Assembly (NCBI RefSeq): GCF_042657365.1
Contig: NZ_JBHSKT010000001.1
Span: forward strand, 310,001-374,000
From: Adhaeribacter_A terreus
GTDB taxonomy: Bacteria > Bacteroidota > Bacteroidia > Cytophagales > Hymenobacteraceae
Direction: 5' to 3'
DNA length: 64,000 bases
A program made the translations under genes and the position numbers. The notes under the pieces were generated by a model that saw only the letters and a list, made by a program, of their open reading frames with translations, had not been told where the DNA came from and did no database searches. Below, piece by piece: positions 51,714 to 60,900 of this stretch (position 1 is the stretch's first letter; each line of letters opens with the position of its first letter).

Positions 51714-52333
51714 AAAACGAAAACGAAACGCCTGAATTCTGGGAAAAAACTTTTGTGCAGAAGCAGGAAATGTGGGGCTTCGAACCATCGAATTCTGCGG
51801 TACTGGCCAGGGATTTTTTCGTGCAGCAGGGAGTTGAAAATATGCTTATTCCCGGCATTGGCTACGGCAAGAATGCCGCAATATTCAGAGCAGCCGGAAT
51901 TAAAGTAACGGGAATCGAGATCTCAAAAACCGCGATCGAAATGGCCGGAAAACGCTATGGGAATGACCTGAAAATCTACTATGGTTCTGTAACCGAAATG
52001 CCCTTCGATGAAGAACAATATGATGGTATTTTTTGCTATGCTTTAATTCACCTGTTAAGCAGTAACGAACGGAAAAAGCTGATCCAGGATTGCTATAACC
52101 AACTTTCCCTGAATGGCTACATGATCTTTACCGTTATTTCCAAAACAGCGCCCACCTACGGCCAGGGCAAATTTATCAGCAAAGATCGTTATGAAATATT
52201 CGAAGGCGTTAACATGTTTTTCTACGACGAAGAATCGGTCAAAGCAGAGTTTGGTAAAGCCGGCCTGATCGAGATCATCAACATTACCGAAAATTTCCCC
52301 TTCTTTTTTATCAAGTGCAGAAAGGGTGCGTAA
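51710..52333 (+). CDS. Class I SAM-dependent methyltransferase
   Basis: 207 residues. Motif I is LIPGIGYGKNAAIFRAAGIK followed by the acidic VTGIEIS; motif post-I and motif IV follow as YYGSVTEMPFDEEQYDGIFC. It resembles small-molecule methyltransferases of the TehB/thiopurine type. The start codon overlaps the rph stop (ATGA), so the two are translationally coupled. A role in drug modification beside Rph is possible but unproven. Confidence 0.85.
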   Translation: MKNENETPEFWEKTFVQKQEMWGFEPSNSAVLARDFFVQQGVENMLIPGIGYGKNAAIFRAAGIKVTGIEISKTAIEMAGKRYGNDLKIYYGSVTEMPFDEEQYDGIFCYALIHLLSSNERKKLIQDCYNQLSLNGYMIFTVISKTAPTYGQGKFISKDRYEIFEGVNMFFYDEESVKAEFGKAGLIEIINITENFPFFFIKCRKGA

Positions 52334-52362
52334 CTGCTGCTTTGCATTGCTGCAATTGCCGG

Positions 52363-52403
52363 TGAATTTCTGTTGCAGGTATTTCCCCGGTAACAGAAAT
52401 TCA
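52363..52403. terminator. Hairpin between convergent genes
   Basis: The arms TGAATTTCTGTT and AACAGAAATTCA are exact complements around a 17-base loop. No strong T-run follows, so termination is plausible but weaker than elsewhere. Confidence 0.5.
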
Positions 52404-52431
52404 TTGGTAAAAGTATCACCAATACGAGTTT

Positions 52432-53010
52432 TTAAAGCGCCTGATGCTGATCCAGCATTACCTCAATTTCCACCAGATCACAGCGTTCCTGTGCCTGAAT
52501 AGTAACCTTCGTACCGTTTCCGATCCTGATTAGGTCTCCGGGTTTTGCAGTATTTCCATTGCTCAAAATAGCCGTTCCCGTAGCGAAAAAAAGGAAGTAA
52601 TACGTAGTTTTTCCCGTAAATTCCATACCGTTTCCAGCTTCGATCCGGTGATGCGTTAACGAACCCGTTGCACCCGCTTTCAGCATCAGGTTAAAGTCGG
52701 TTACTTTGCCTTTGCTGCGCGTGCTCCATTCTCCGGAAAATGTATCCTGATCGAAAGGTTTCAGGTGTTTGGTATAACGTCCTTCGTGGATCAGCTCCAG
52801 CTCGCCTTTCAGGATCATAAGGTGCCGGGTAATCCCTTCGAAAAACGTAAAAGCAGATTCTTCCGTTTCTACCGTTGCCGTGCTGATCCGGAACAGAAAA
52901 TTACGGTCTGCAAAACTGCCGTTGGAAGGATGGATAAAAATTTCGGTGCTGGTACCGCTGGCCCAGTTAATGGTAGTTCTGCTATCGGAAGTAAATTGCT
53001 GGATGCTCAT
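52432..53010 (-). CDS. HutD/Ves-family protein
   Basis: 192 residues, a double-stranded beta-helix (cupin) protein. Hallmarks are INWASGTSTEIFIHP, FRISTATVETEESAFTFFEG, RHLMILKGELELIHEG and VTDFNLMLKAG. HutD occurs near histidine-utilisation genes in proteobacteria, but no hut gene is nearby here. Ligand unknown. Confidence 0.85.
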   Translation of the reverse strand: MSIQQFTSDSRTTINWASGTSTEIFIHPSNGSFADRNFLFRISTATVETEESAFTFFEGITRHLMILKGELELIHEGRYTKHLKPFDQDTFSGEWSTRSKGKVTDFNLMLKAGATGSLTHHRIEAGNGMEFTGKTTYYFLFFATGTAILSNGNTAKPGDLIRIGNGTKVTIQAQERCDLVEIEVMLDQHQAL

Positions 53011-53074
53011 GCAGGAATAATTTATGGCTCAAAGATATACTTCCGGATCGTAAATAGCTGTCTGATTGCTGCGG

Positions 53075-53104
53075 AAAATGGTAGGGTTTTGAGAGGGAAA
53101 AGTC
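53075..53104 (+). repeat. CGSTA repeat upstream of the HutD-like gene
   Basis: It reads AAAATGGTAGGGTTTT, GAGAGG, GAAAAGTC. Confidence 0.75.
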
Positions 53105-53316
53105 AGCGAACGAGGGAATTGGGACGCTTTATTTAAGAACTATATTTTTAAGTTTTTCGGTTTGCAGCATCTCTTGGAATTTGGCAAACAACTTTTCGTT
53201 GTTCAAACTTAAAACTCCTGCACAAAATGTATTTTCCGTGCTTGTATGTTCATGGTGGTTTGCTTTAGGTCAAGTGATTATTAAAAATATGGATTTGGAA
53301 GTAATACTGTCAAATT

Positions 53317-54306
53317 TTAATCAATTAAAGACTTTAACTTAAAAAAAAGCTTTTCAAAATATTCTTCTCCCCCATCACTAACGACAAAGTGATTTTTGTA
53401 GAGGAAATACTGAATAGGATATGAAATCGTATTGTAGAATTCACCATTATGATCTTTTTCCACACTAAGTTTATGTCCCCAACATATTAACTTATCTTTT
53501 ACTTTTTCGAATGGAATCTTTTTGAATTCATATGGAACAGCATAGGTCCAGCAATTTCCTAAATTTTTAACTACTTCAGGATAATCTTTAAAATACTTCA
53601 TTTCATCAGAAGACATTTCAAGCCATTTGTTTAAAATTTCTTCTTTTACAATTTCAACTTCTTGTATTTTAAATAGTTCGTAAATATTTTCGGATTTTCT
53701 TATACTCTTTATGAAAAAACCATAATCATCGTTAAAAACTTTTTTTATGATTGTAGTTATATCAGAATAATACTTATCGACAATGAAAGAGAATAATTTT
53801 ACTGGTTCTCTGTAATTATCTAAGTCTTTCCATTTTTTGAATGAATTAGGGCAATAACGTTTGAATAAACTATCATATAACTGATTGCCAACTATATGAG
53901 CTTCAATCTTTTCTCTATCAAAAATTAAGACTTCATATTTTCTCTTTAATGCCTCTAAGTTTCCAGATAAAGAGGACGATATAATAGTTGAACAAAAGCT
54001 AATAAAACCTTGGCAATTATTAAAATCAACTCTATCAGTTAAATTAGGTTCATCGATATCAGAAACTGACTTTCCTGAATTGGCATTATGTTTACAGCTA
54101 ACTAACCAGTCAATATTGGTTAGTCCATTAATACCTTTTCTTGCTTCGCGAACAATTAAATCTTTCTTACCATCAGCACCCCTAAACGGTTCTTGGATTA
54201 TTTTGTAACCTTGCAATTCTAAAAAGTCACGTGCAAATAATTCGAAAGAATCGGCTAAAGCACTTTCGCTATTTTTGAGAGGAATTTCTTTAAAATCTAT
54301 TAACAT
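53317..54306 (-). CDS. Mrr-like restriction endonuclease domain protein
   Basis: 329 residues. The N-terminal 110 residues fit a PD-(D/E)xK nuclease: FARDFLELQGYKIIQEPFRG, GADGKKDLIV with the metal-binding Asp, and WLVSCKHNAN with Ser-Cys-Lys in place of the usual E/Q-x-K. The rest is a helical region of no known family. The DNA is distinctly richer in A+T than its neighbours, which suggests horizontal acquisition. There is no methylase, helicase or specificity partner, so it may be a solitary type IV-like restriction enzyme or a DNA-repair nuclease. Confidence 0.65.
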   Translation of the reverse strand: MLIDFKEIPLKNSESALADSFELFARDFLELQGYKIIQEPFRGADGKKDLIVREARKGINGLTNIDWLVSCKHNANSGKSVSDIDEPNLTDRVDFNNCQGFISFCSTIISSSLSGNLEALKRKYEVLIFDREKIEAHIVGNQLYDSLFKRYCPNSFKKWKDLDNYREPVKLFSFIVDKYYSDITTIIKKVFNDDYGFFIKSIRKSENIYELFKIQEVEIVKEEILNKWLEMSSDEMKYFKDYPEVVKNLGNCWTYAVPYEFKKIPFEKVKDKLICWGHKLSVEKDHNGEFYNTISYPIQYFLYKNHFVVSDGGEEYFEKLFFKLKSLID

Positions 54307-54325
54307 GCTGTATTAACTTATTACC

Positions 54326-56668
54326 CTACTCCGCACTACTTCCCCCAGCACCACTACCACTATCTCGCTTCAACTGCTCCCGCATCGGGTTACTACCGCG
54401 TTCACTCCGGTCTTTAAACAACTCAAACCGCGAAGGCGCCAACCTGCGAGGGAAACTATTATTGTTCAGATCAATATCAGCAGTTTCTAAAAACGGATCG
54501 AGTGTGAAGGAAACCACTGGCTTTTCAGTAATAAAAACCTTGGTTACCTTTTCGTTATTCATGCGCCAGATCTCGGCCGGAATGCGTACGGTTTCTTCGA
54601 TGCCGTCGTCGTATTTCATCTGTACAATAAGCGGCATGATCAACCCGCCCAGGTTCCGGAAATCGACTTCGTAAAAGTGCAGGCCTTTGTCTAAAATGGC
54701 TTTTTCGGAAGGTGAAAGTGAGTTGTAATAGGTCTGGTAGCGGGCTTTGTCCGAAGCGGTGGTTTCCAGCGGATTGTAGGCGTTGTAGAAATCTTTCAGC
54801 TCCGGCTTTTCTTCTACCAGCGTGCGCGTAATGCTTTTCAGGTTTTCCTGCTGCGATAACGTTTTGGGTTCGGCATTCTGCGCGCTCAGCTTTTTGGCGT
54901 TTTCGATCTCCGGGTTTTTGCTGTCAATGGTGTACCATTTTACGCTTTCCAAGGCAATGTCGGTGTGGTCGGTGGTGTAGAACCAGCCGCGCCAGAACCA
55001 GTCCAGGTCCACGCCCGAAGCATCTTCCATGGTCCGGAAAAAGTCGGCGGGCATGGGATGCTTGAACTTCCAGCGTCGCGAATATTCCTTGAACGCATAA
55101 TCGAAAAGTTCGCGGCCCATTACCGTTTCGCGTAAAATATTCAAGGCCGTGGCCGGTTTGCCGTACGCATTATTCCCGAACTGCTGAATGCTTTCAGAAT
55201 TGGTCATGATGGGTTCCAGCGTACTTTTGTCGCTCTTCATGTAGTCCACAATTTTGTACGGCTCACCGCGGCGGCTCGGGTAATCGCGCTGCCATTCCTG
55301 TTCGGTTAAATACTGCACAAACGTGTTCAAACCTTCGTCCATCCAGCTCCATTGCCGCTCGTCGGAGTTAATGATCATCGGGAAAAAGTTGTGGCCCACT
55401 TCGTGAATAATCACTGAGATCATGCCGTATTTGGTGTTTTCAGAATACGTGCCATCCGCCTCCGGACGACCGCCGTTAAAGCTCAGCATCGGGTATTCCA
55501 TGCCGCCCACCGCGCCGTGTACCGAAATGCAAACCGGGTAGGGGTAAGGCACCGTAAACCGCGAATAAACCTTCAGCGTGTGCGCAATTACCTCGGTAGA
55601 ATACTGCCCCCAAAGCGGATTTCCTTCCTTCGGGTAAAACGACATCGCCATAACCGGTTTGCCCTCGATGTTGACCTGCATCGCATCCCAGATAAATTTG
55701 CGGGAACTTGCCCAGGCAAAATCGCGCACGTTCTTAGCCGAAAAAGTCCAGGTTTTCTTTTTGCCGCTGCGGCTTTTTTCGTTCTTCTCCGCTTCGCTTT
55801 GGCTTACAATTAAAACCGGTTTTTTCGTGTTCTCCGCTTTTTTCAGGCGGCTTTTCATTTCCGAAGTAAGTACCTGTTCCGCGTTCTGCAATTCTCCGGT
55901 AGCGGTAACCAGATGGTCGGCCGGCACAGTTAAGCTTACCTTATAATCTCCGAAAGGCAGGGCAAATTCTCCGCGGCCCAGGAACTGCTTGTGCTGCCAG
56001 CCGTTCACATCGTCGTACACGGCCATTCTTGGAAACCACTGCGCCATCTGGTACAGATAATTGCCGTCTCTTTCGAAATATTCGTAGCCGCTGCGGCCGC
56101 CGATTTTGCGCTGGTCGTTAATGTTGTGGTGCCACTTTATAGTGAAACTGTAGCTGCCTTTCGGGTTCAGGGTTTGCGGCAGATCCACGCGCATCATGGT
56201 CTTGTTGATCGTGAATTTCAGCGCTTTATTCGTTTTCGCATCCTTTACGCTTTCAATTTTAAAGCCGCCGTCAAAACCCTGCTGTTGCATGTATTCCACC
56301 GCCGAAAAACTCATCCGGTCTTTAATTTCGCCGGTTTTCGCTAGTGCCGTAATGCTTTCCTTATCGAAAATATTCTGATCGAGCTGCACCCACAAATACG
56401 TCAGTTTATCCGGCGAGAGGTTGGTGTACGTAATCGTTTCCGAACCTTTTATAGCTTGTTTTTCATCATCGAGTTCCGCAGAAATTACGTAATCGGCTTT
56501 TTGTTGCCAATATTGGTGACCCGGCGCCCCGGAACCCGTGCGATACGTATTCGGCGTAGGCAATTCCTGCCCCAGCTGCCGGAATTTGCTCTGGTCGGTG
56601 TTGCTCTGCGCGAAAGCGGAACTGATGGAAAACGCTATGGTTAAAGCTGTAAAAAGTCGTTTCAGCAT
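54326..56668 (-). CDS. M1-family zinc metallopeptidase
   Basis: 780 residues. A signal peptide (MLKRLFTALTIAFSISSAFA) indicates export. The aminopeptidase core has the substrate-anchor motif GGMEYP (about 393) and the zinc site HEVGHNFFPMIINSDERQWS with MDEGLNTF, i.e. HExxH and the third ligand Glu 18 residues on. A long C-terminal region follows, ending in a Gly/Ser-rich tail without a T9SS domain. Such exported M1 peptidases cleave peptides in the periplasm. A CGSTA repeat (56629-56658) encodes residues 4-13 of the signal peptide. Confidence 0.9.
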   Translation of the reverse strand: MLKRLFTALTIAFSISSAFAQSNTDQSKFRQLGQELPTPNTYRTGSGAPGHQYWQQKADYVISAELDDEKQAIKGSETITYTNLSPDKLTYLWVQLDQNIFDKESITALAKTGEIKDRMSFSAVEYMQQQGFDGGFKIESVKDAKTNKALKFTINKTMMRVDLPQTLNPKGSYSFTIKWHHNINDQRKIGGRSGYEYFERDGNYLYQMAQWFPRMAVYDDVNGWQHKQFLGRGEFALPFGDYKVSLTVPADHLVTATGELQNAEQVLTSEMKSRLKKAENTKKPVLIVSQSEAEKNEKSRSGKKKTWTFSAKNVRDFAWASSRKFIWDAMQVNIEGKPVMAMSFYPKEGNPLWGQYSTEVIAHTLKVYSRFTVPYPYPVCISVHGAVGGMEYPMLSFNGGRPEADGTYSENTKYGMISVIIHEVGHNFFPMIINSDERQWSWMDEGLNTFVQYLTEQEWQRDYPSRRGEPYKIVDYMKSDKSTLEPIMTNSESIQQFGNNAYGKPATALNILRETVMGRELFDYAFKEYSRRWKFKHPMPADFFRTMEDASGVDLDWFWRGWFYTTDHTDIALESVKWYTIDSKNPEIENAKKLSAQNAEPKTLSQQENLKSITRTLVEEKPELKDFYNAYNPLETTASDKARYQTYYNSLSPSEKAILDKGLHFYEVDFRNLGGLIMPLIVQMKYDDGIEETVRIPAEIWRMNNEKVTKVFITEKPVVSFTLDPFLETADIDLNNNSFPRRLAPSRFELFKDRSERGSNPMREQLKRDSGSGAGGSSAE
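56629..56658 (+). repeat. CGSTA repeat within a signal-peptide coding region
   Basis: The plus strand reads AAAACGCTATGGTTAA, AGCTGT, AAAAAGTC. On the coding strand it is read as LFTALTIAF. Confidence 0.65.
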
Positions 56669-56708
56669 TATGAATAATTGTGCGGATTAAAAATAAGGTT
56701 ATGTTCTT

Positions 56709-56795
56709 AGTCCCCCTTTGGAGGGGGAGGGCTACGCATTCCAGCTAAAAATCAGCAAGCGAAAAATCCTCCCCCAACCCCCTCCAAAGGGGGAC
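56709..56795. repeat. G/C-block element with 19-base perfect inverted ends
   Basis: The segment AGTCCCCCTTTGGAGGGGG (56709-56727) and its exact reverse complement at 56777-56795 bracket 49 bases without a gene. Each end is itself palindromic (CCCCCTTTGGAGGGGG). A related CCCCTCC/GGAGGGG hairpin is at 29903. Such blocks are common between Bacteroidota genes. Confidence 0.75.
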
Positions 56796-56867
56796 TCTTC
56801 GGTATGCGGAAAGTAAAAGCGCATTCCCCAACAAGATACAATTTTTAGCGGATATTTCCGAAAACGG

Positions 56868-57221
56868 AAAATCCAGTAGCGCAGGGTTTAAACTCTGCGC
56901 TACTGGATTTTCATTTAAGCCTGCTGTTCAGGATTTAGAAATCCTGATCTACCGCTGATGGGGATGTATACATCAAATAATGTCGCAAGTTTAGCGAAGT
57001 GTAACTTGTGACTGAAAAGAATAGCCAGTTTTTAATTGGCGGAAGCATTGCGATTTTTATTGAGACTTTTTCAGTGCAAAACCTACCGTTTTTTGTAGGT
57101 AGTTGGCTTGTTTGCCTTTCAGGAAAGGTCAGTTGCAAACTGACCAAAATGAAAACCCACAAGTTGCGCTATACTAAACTTGCGGGATAATCTGTAGCGT
57201 AGGGTTTAAACCCTACGCTAC
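56868..57221. repeat. Nested palindrome cluster between the M1 peptidase and HupE-like genes
   Basis: It starts with a 17-base-arm hairpin (56868-56884 / 56895-56911, arms AAAATCCAGTAGCGCAG and its complement, loop GGTTTAAACT) and ends with a 28-base perfect palindrome at 57194-57221 (GTAGCGTAGGGTTT plus its complement), of the same family. Inside are TCAGGATTT/AAATCCTGA (56932), an inverted pair based on CGCAAGTTTAG and CTAAACTTGCG (56983 and 57173), and GGTCAGTT/AACTGACC (57126). No gene is contained. Confidence 0.7.
57064..57093 (-). repeat. CGSTA repeat inside the palindrome cluster
   Basis: The minus strand reads AAAACGGTAGGTTTTG, CACTG, AAAAAGTC. It is followed by TTGTAGGTAG, so CTACC/GGTAG words can pair locally. 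Confidence 0.7.
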
Positions 57222-57805
57222 CTAGCAAATATCCCGAATAAAATATAAACCGAAACCAGTGCCGTAATCCCGGAAACTACCATGATCCAGATCTTCCGCG
57301 GTAAAAACCGTATGGCAAACGTGTTCACAAACAATGCCAACAACACAATCAAAACCTGCCCGAGCTCGATGCCCACGTTAAACGCAAACAACTCTAAAAC
57401 CGGTTTGCTTTCCCTGCCAAGTAAACTCCGAAGGTAATTCGAAAAACCCATGCCATGAATTAGTCCAAAACCGCCCGCCATGAGATTTTGTACCCAAAAC
57501 CCTACCGTTCTCTGCTGTGGTTTGGCGTGCCGGTAAATATTGAAAAGGCTCGTTATTAGGATCGTAACCGGAATCAAAGTTTCGATCAGACCCTCGTTTA
57601 CCGGAATAATTTGCAGCACCGACAGCGCCAAAGTAATGGAATGACCGATGGTAAAAGCCGTAGCCAGCAACACCACGTTCCGCCAGTTCCGCCACACAAA
57701 AGGCGCCGCCAAAGCCACCAGAAATGCCAGGTGATCGTAAGCCTGCAAATTGAAAATATGATGGAAACCAAGTTGCAGGTAAGCCGAAAATACGGAAGTG
57801 TTCAA
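57218..57805 (-). CDS. HupE/UreJ-like membrane protein
   Basis: 195 residues with six hydrophobic segments and the family motif: FHHIFNLQAYDHLAFLVALA, IGHSITLALS and GLIHGMGFSNYLR, all with conserved histidines that suit nickel or cobalt handling. No ATG is available upstream of the conserved region, and a TTG at 57805 is the likely start. The stop codon lies inside a 28-base perfect palindrome. The segment KPQQRTVGFWVQNLMAG includes a CGSTA-like sequence (57484-57511). No urease or hydrogenase gene is nearby. Confidence 0.75.
   Translation of the reverse strand: MNTSVFSAYLQLGFHHIFNLQAYDHLAFLVALAAPFVWRNWRNVVLLATAFTIGHSITLALSVLQIIPVNEGLIETLIPVTILITSLFNIYRHAKPQQRTVGFWVQNLMAGGFGLIHGMGFSNYLRSLLGRESKPVLELFAFNVGIELGQVLIVLLALFVNTFAIRFLPRKIWIMVVSGITALVSVYILFGIFAR
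57484..57511 (-). repeat. CGSTA-like sequence inside the HupE-like gene
   Basis: The coding strand reads AGAACGGTAGGGTTTT, GGGTAC, AAAATC and is read Arg-Thr-Val-Gly-Phe. The match is weaker at both ends than in the spacers. Confidence 0.45.
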
Positions 57806-57856
57806 GCCTTTTGTTGTAGTTGTACCGGTAAATATAAGCCTGAAGTTCGGGTTTGG

Positions 57857-57924
57857 AAAATGCTATGGTTTTCGGCCTTAAAAGTCTGCTGAATAAAACG
57901 GTATGCTTTAGTGATAAAAAAGTG
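57857..57924 (+). repeat. Two CGSTA repeats after the long T9SS gene
   Basis: Copies are at 57857-57886 (AAAATGCTATGGTTTT, CGGCCT, TAAAAGTC) and 57895-57924 (AAAACGGTATGCTTTA, GTGAT, AAAAAAGTG). They are nine bases apart. Confidence 0.8.
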
Positions 57925-57931
57925 CAAGCAT

Positions 57932-57964
57932 AAAAAAAGCCCCGGCAATTTGCCGGGGCTTTTC
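57932..57964 (-). terminator. Terminator of the long T9SS gene
   Basis: Arms AAAAGCCCCGGCAA and TTGCCGGGGCTTTT abut with almost no loop; on the minus strand the stem is followed by TTTTTTTATG. Confidence 0.9.
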
Positions 57965-57983
57965 CCAAAAAGCTTCAGAAAAA

Positions 57984-60900
57984 TTACTGCACGATCAGGC
58001 GCGTAACGTTTACTTTATTGTCAGAAGTAACTTTCAGCAGGTATGTACCCGCTGCTAAACCTTTCAGGTTCATATTCGCTTCCTGCTGACCCGCTTTCAC
58101 GTTTTCAGTAGCGATCAGCTGACCAGCCAGGTTGTAAACTGCCAGAGTAGCTCCTTGCGTTAAACCGTTCAGTGTTACGCTGAAAGTACCGTTGTTCGGG
58201 TTCGGATAAACCTTGATCGCATTGGCTGCCAGCGCTTCTTTTACGCCAGTAGTAATGCGGTAGTGCTGCACATTGATATTGTCGATCAGGTTGGCAGTAC
58301 CGGTTCCTTTTGCGAAAGGCTCCTTCACGTTGCTTTCTAAACCGATCTGGATAGTAGGCTGGTTCAGGAATGCGGTAAGGTTGATCTTAACGTGTGACCA
58401 GGTAGCGCCGCCGGCACCATAACCACCAAAAGGAGGGTTGTAGGTATTACCGATCTGCTGACCGTTTACCGTAACGCGGAAATTGGTATTAGCACTTGCA
58501 GTTTTATACAATTGTTTCAGGTCGAAAGTCAGGATCAGGGAATCGTCAACGCTTCCGATTTTTGGCTGTAAGCACATGTAAACACCCGAGAAATTATCCA
58601 TATTAGTGCTCCAAGGGTTGTTGGCACCGGTCGGAATGGTCCAGCTGGCGTGGTCTACACCATCCATGATCATACCTTTGGTAGAAGCTGCACCGAAGCT
58701 GGCAGCAGTATCTTCTTTCACATTAGCGCGTGCATTTACAACTTTACGCATAGCGTCTAAGCCATTGGCAACCGTTTCAAAATCGATGTTTACCGTTGCG
58801 TTTGGCATCAGCGAGTTCGCTATTTTCAGCGTGTCGCTGTCGTTAGATGGCGTATTGTCACCAGTCAGCATAGTGCTGGCTACAATGGTGTAAGGACCTG
58901 CAACCGACAAGTCGGCTTTCGCCGCAAATGTGTAGTTGGCAGTAGCATTGTAAGCAAGCGTACCGGTAAAGGTTTCGGTAGCCATTACTACCCCATTCAG
59001 GGAATAGGTAACCGGAATGCTGGTCTGAACGCTTGTTCCGAAGTTTTTGATCGTAACAGTAATGCTTTCCTGGCTTGAAAGACCGCAGTTTGCAGCCGGA
59101 CCGGAAATAGCAACAATACCCACGTTATCTACCGGAACGCTGAATTCAAATGCACCGGCATCCGGAGTAGTAGCGCTGCGTGGCGCACCGTCAATGTCAT
59201 CGGTAACGTTTGCCAGCGGCTGACCAATATTATCTACGCCCACTGCGTTCGGAATATAGTTTCCTGCGGCAGGGTTAATGAACATCGGGTTGGTAGAAAC
59301 TGAGTTCTGGTCATAAGCATTGCTGTTGGCACCTGTCCAGGCAGCCATCGTCAGGAAGTCGTTTGTACCATAACGGCCGGTAATCCCAACCGGTACGTTA
59401 ATCACGTTGTTGTTGCTGATAATTGTAGAAGTTGGCGTGTTGAAGTTTACACCATATTTGTTACCGGAAGCGCTGCTGGCAATATTAACGATGTTGTTTA
59501 CAAATTTAATATTGGTGGCATCATTAACCTGGTAAAAACCACGCACAGTACCCGTGCTGCTTGGGTTAGAAAGATCGAAAGTATTATGGAATACGTGCAT
59601 GCCATCGCTGCCTACATTGTAAATACCATAAACCACGTCTATGTTGTTGATGTTGTACATCAGGTTGTTCTTGATAATGTTCTCAGAACCTACCGGAGCG
59701 TCGCTCGACGAAACTGAAATACCATAAGCATCGGTTGTGCTGTTGGAAGTTCCGCCGTGCGAATTGTGAATGCGGTTTTTGCTGATCACAGTTTGCTGCG
59801 AATTACCGGCTACTGCAATAGCAGTAAAAGTATTCACAATGGTCAGGGTCGGACGGCTGATATCGTTGCCTTCTACCAGCGTTCCTTTGGCAGCATTCAG
59901 TCTGATACCATCGTAATAGAAATCGCGGATGTTGTTGTTGATGATCTGGTTGTTACCGGGAGCCGTTAAATCACTGTTCAGGTGAATACCTTTGTAACCA
60001 CCTGAAATAGTATTGCCGGAGATCACGTTGTTGTTACCAGTGTTGCCTGCAATAGAAACCGCAGTATTGGCATTAGAGAATACAATACCTACGGCAGCAT
60101 CGGCGGTAGTATTGGTTGCTGTAACGTTAATGGTATTATTGCTGAAAACGTTGTTGTCAGCGCCATTCATTAAGTGAATACCCCAGCCATAAGTAGAGTC
60201 GGTAGCCGCAATGGTAAAGTCCGAGATCGTTACGAAATCGGTACCATCTAATTTAATAACCTGACGATCATTGGCTGTTGCCTTGAAAGAAATGGTATTG
60301 CCGTTACCGTTAAAAGTAACGGTATTGGCTGCGCTAGCTCCTCCAATGGTCTGGAATTGCACTTGGCCGATATACGGGCCGGAAGCTGCCGTTACATTAA
60401 ATACAACCGGACCGCTGATACCGCAATTATTCAGGCTTTCGGCTGCTGCCGTTACGCTCTGGAAATTGGTAGCTGAAACCGGGCTGTTCTGATCGATTGT
60501 ATAAGTACCTGCTAATGGTGCGCACGCATACATGGTGGTAGTAAAGCAGTCGTTCGAAGTATTCGAATCAGTAGCGTTGTTTGGCGAAGCAGTGCAGAAC
60601 TCCAGGTTATAAGCACCGGAAGCAAATGTAAAGTTGCCAACGGTAACCGGCGCAGAAATCTGACCGCCAGCCAGAGAACCAGTCCAGTTGAAAGGCGTTT
60701 GAGCCACACCGTCTACGCTCCAGTTAATTACCATGCTGGTTAAAATAGTGGCACCGTAATTCTTGATAGAAACCTGAATTGCCTGCTGGCTGGCTGGTGC
60801 TGCCGGGCTAACCGGCGTAACCAAAGCAACAATACCAGCATCGAAACCAACCGGCACAAATTCGTACGCGCCTGGGTCAGGAGTTGTGCTGCGCGGAGCA

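Noticed and set aside
51955..51986. AAAACGCTATGGGAATGACC within the methyltransferase gene as a CGSTA repeat
   Set aside because: The T-tract and terminal AGTC are missing; likely coincidence in an ordinary Lys-Arg-Tyr-Gly coding stretch.
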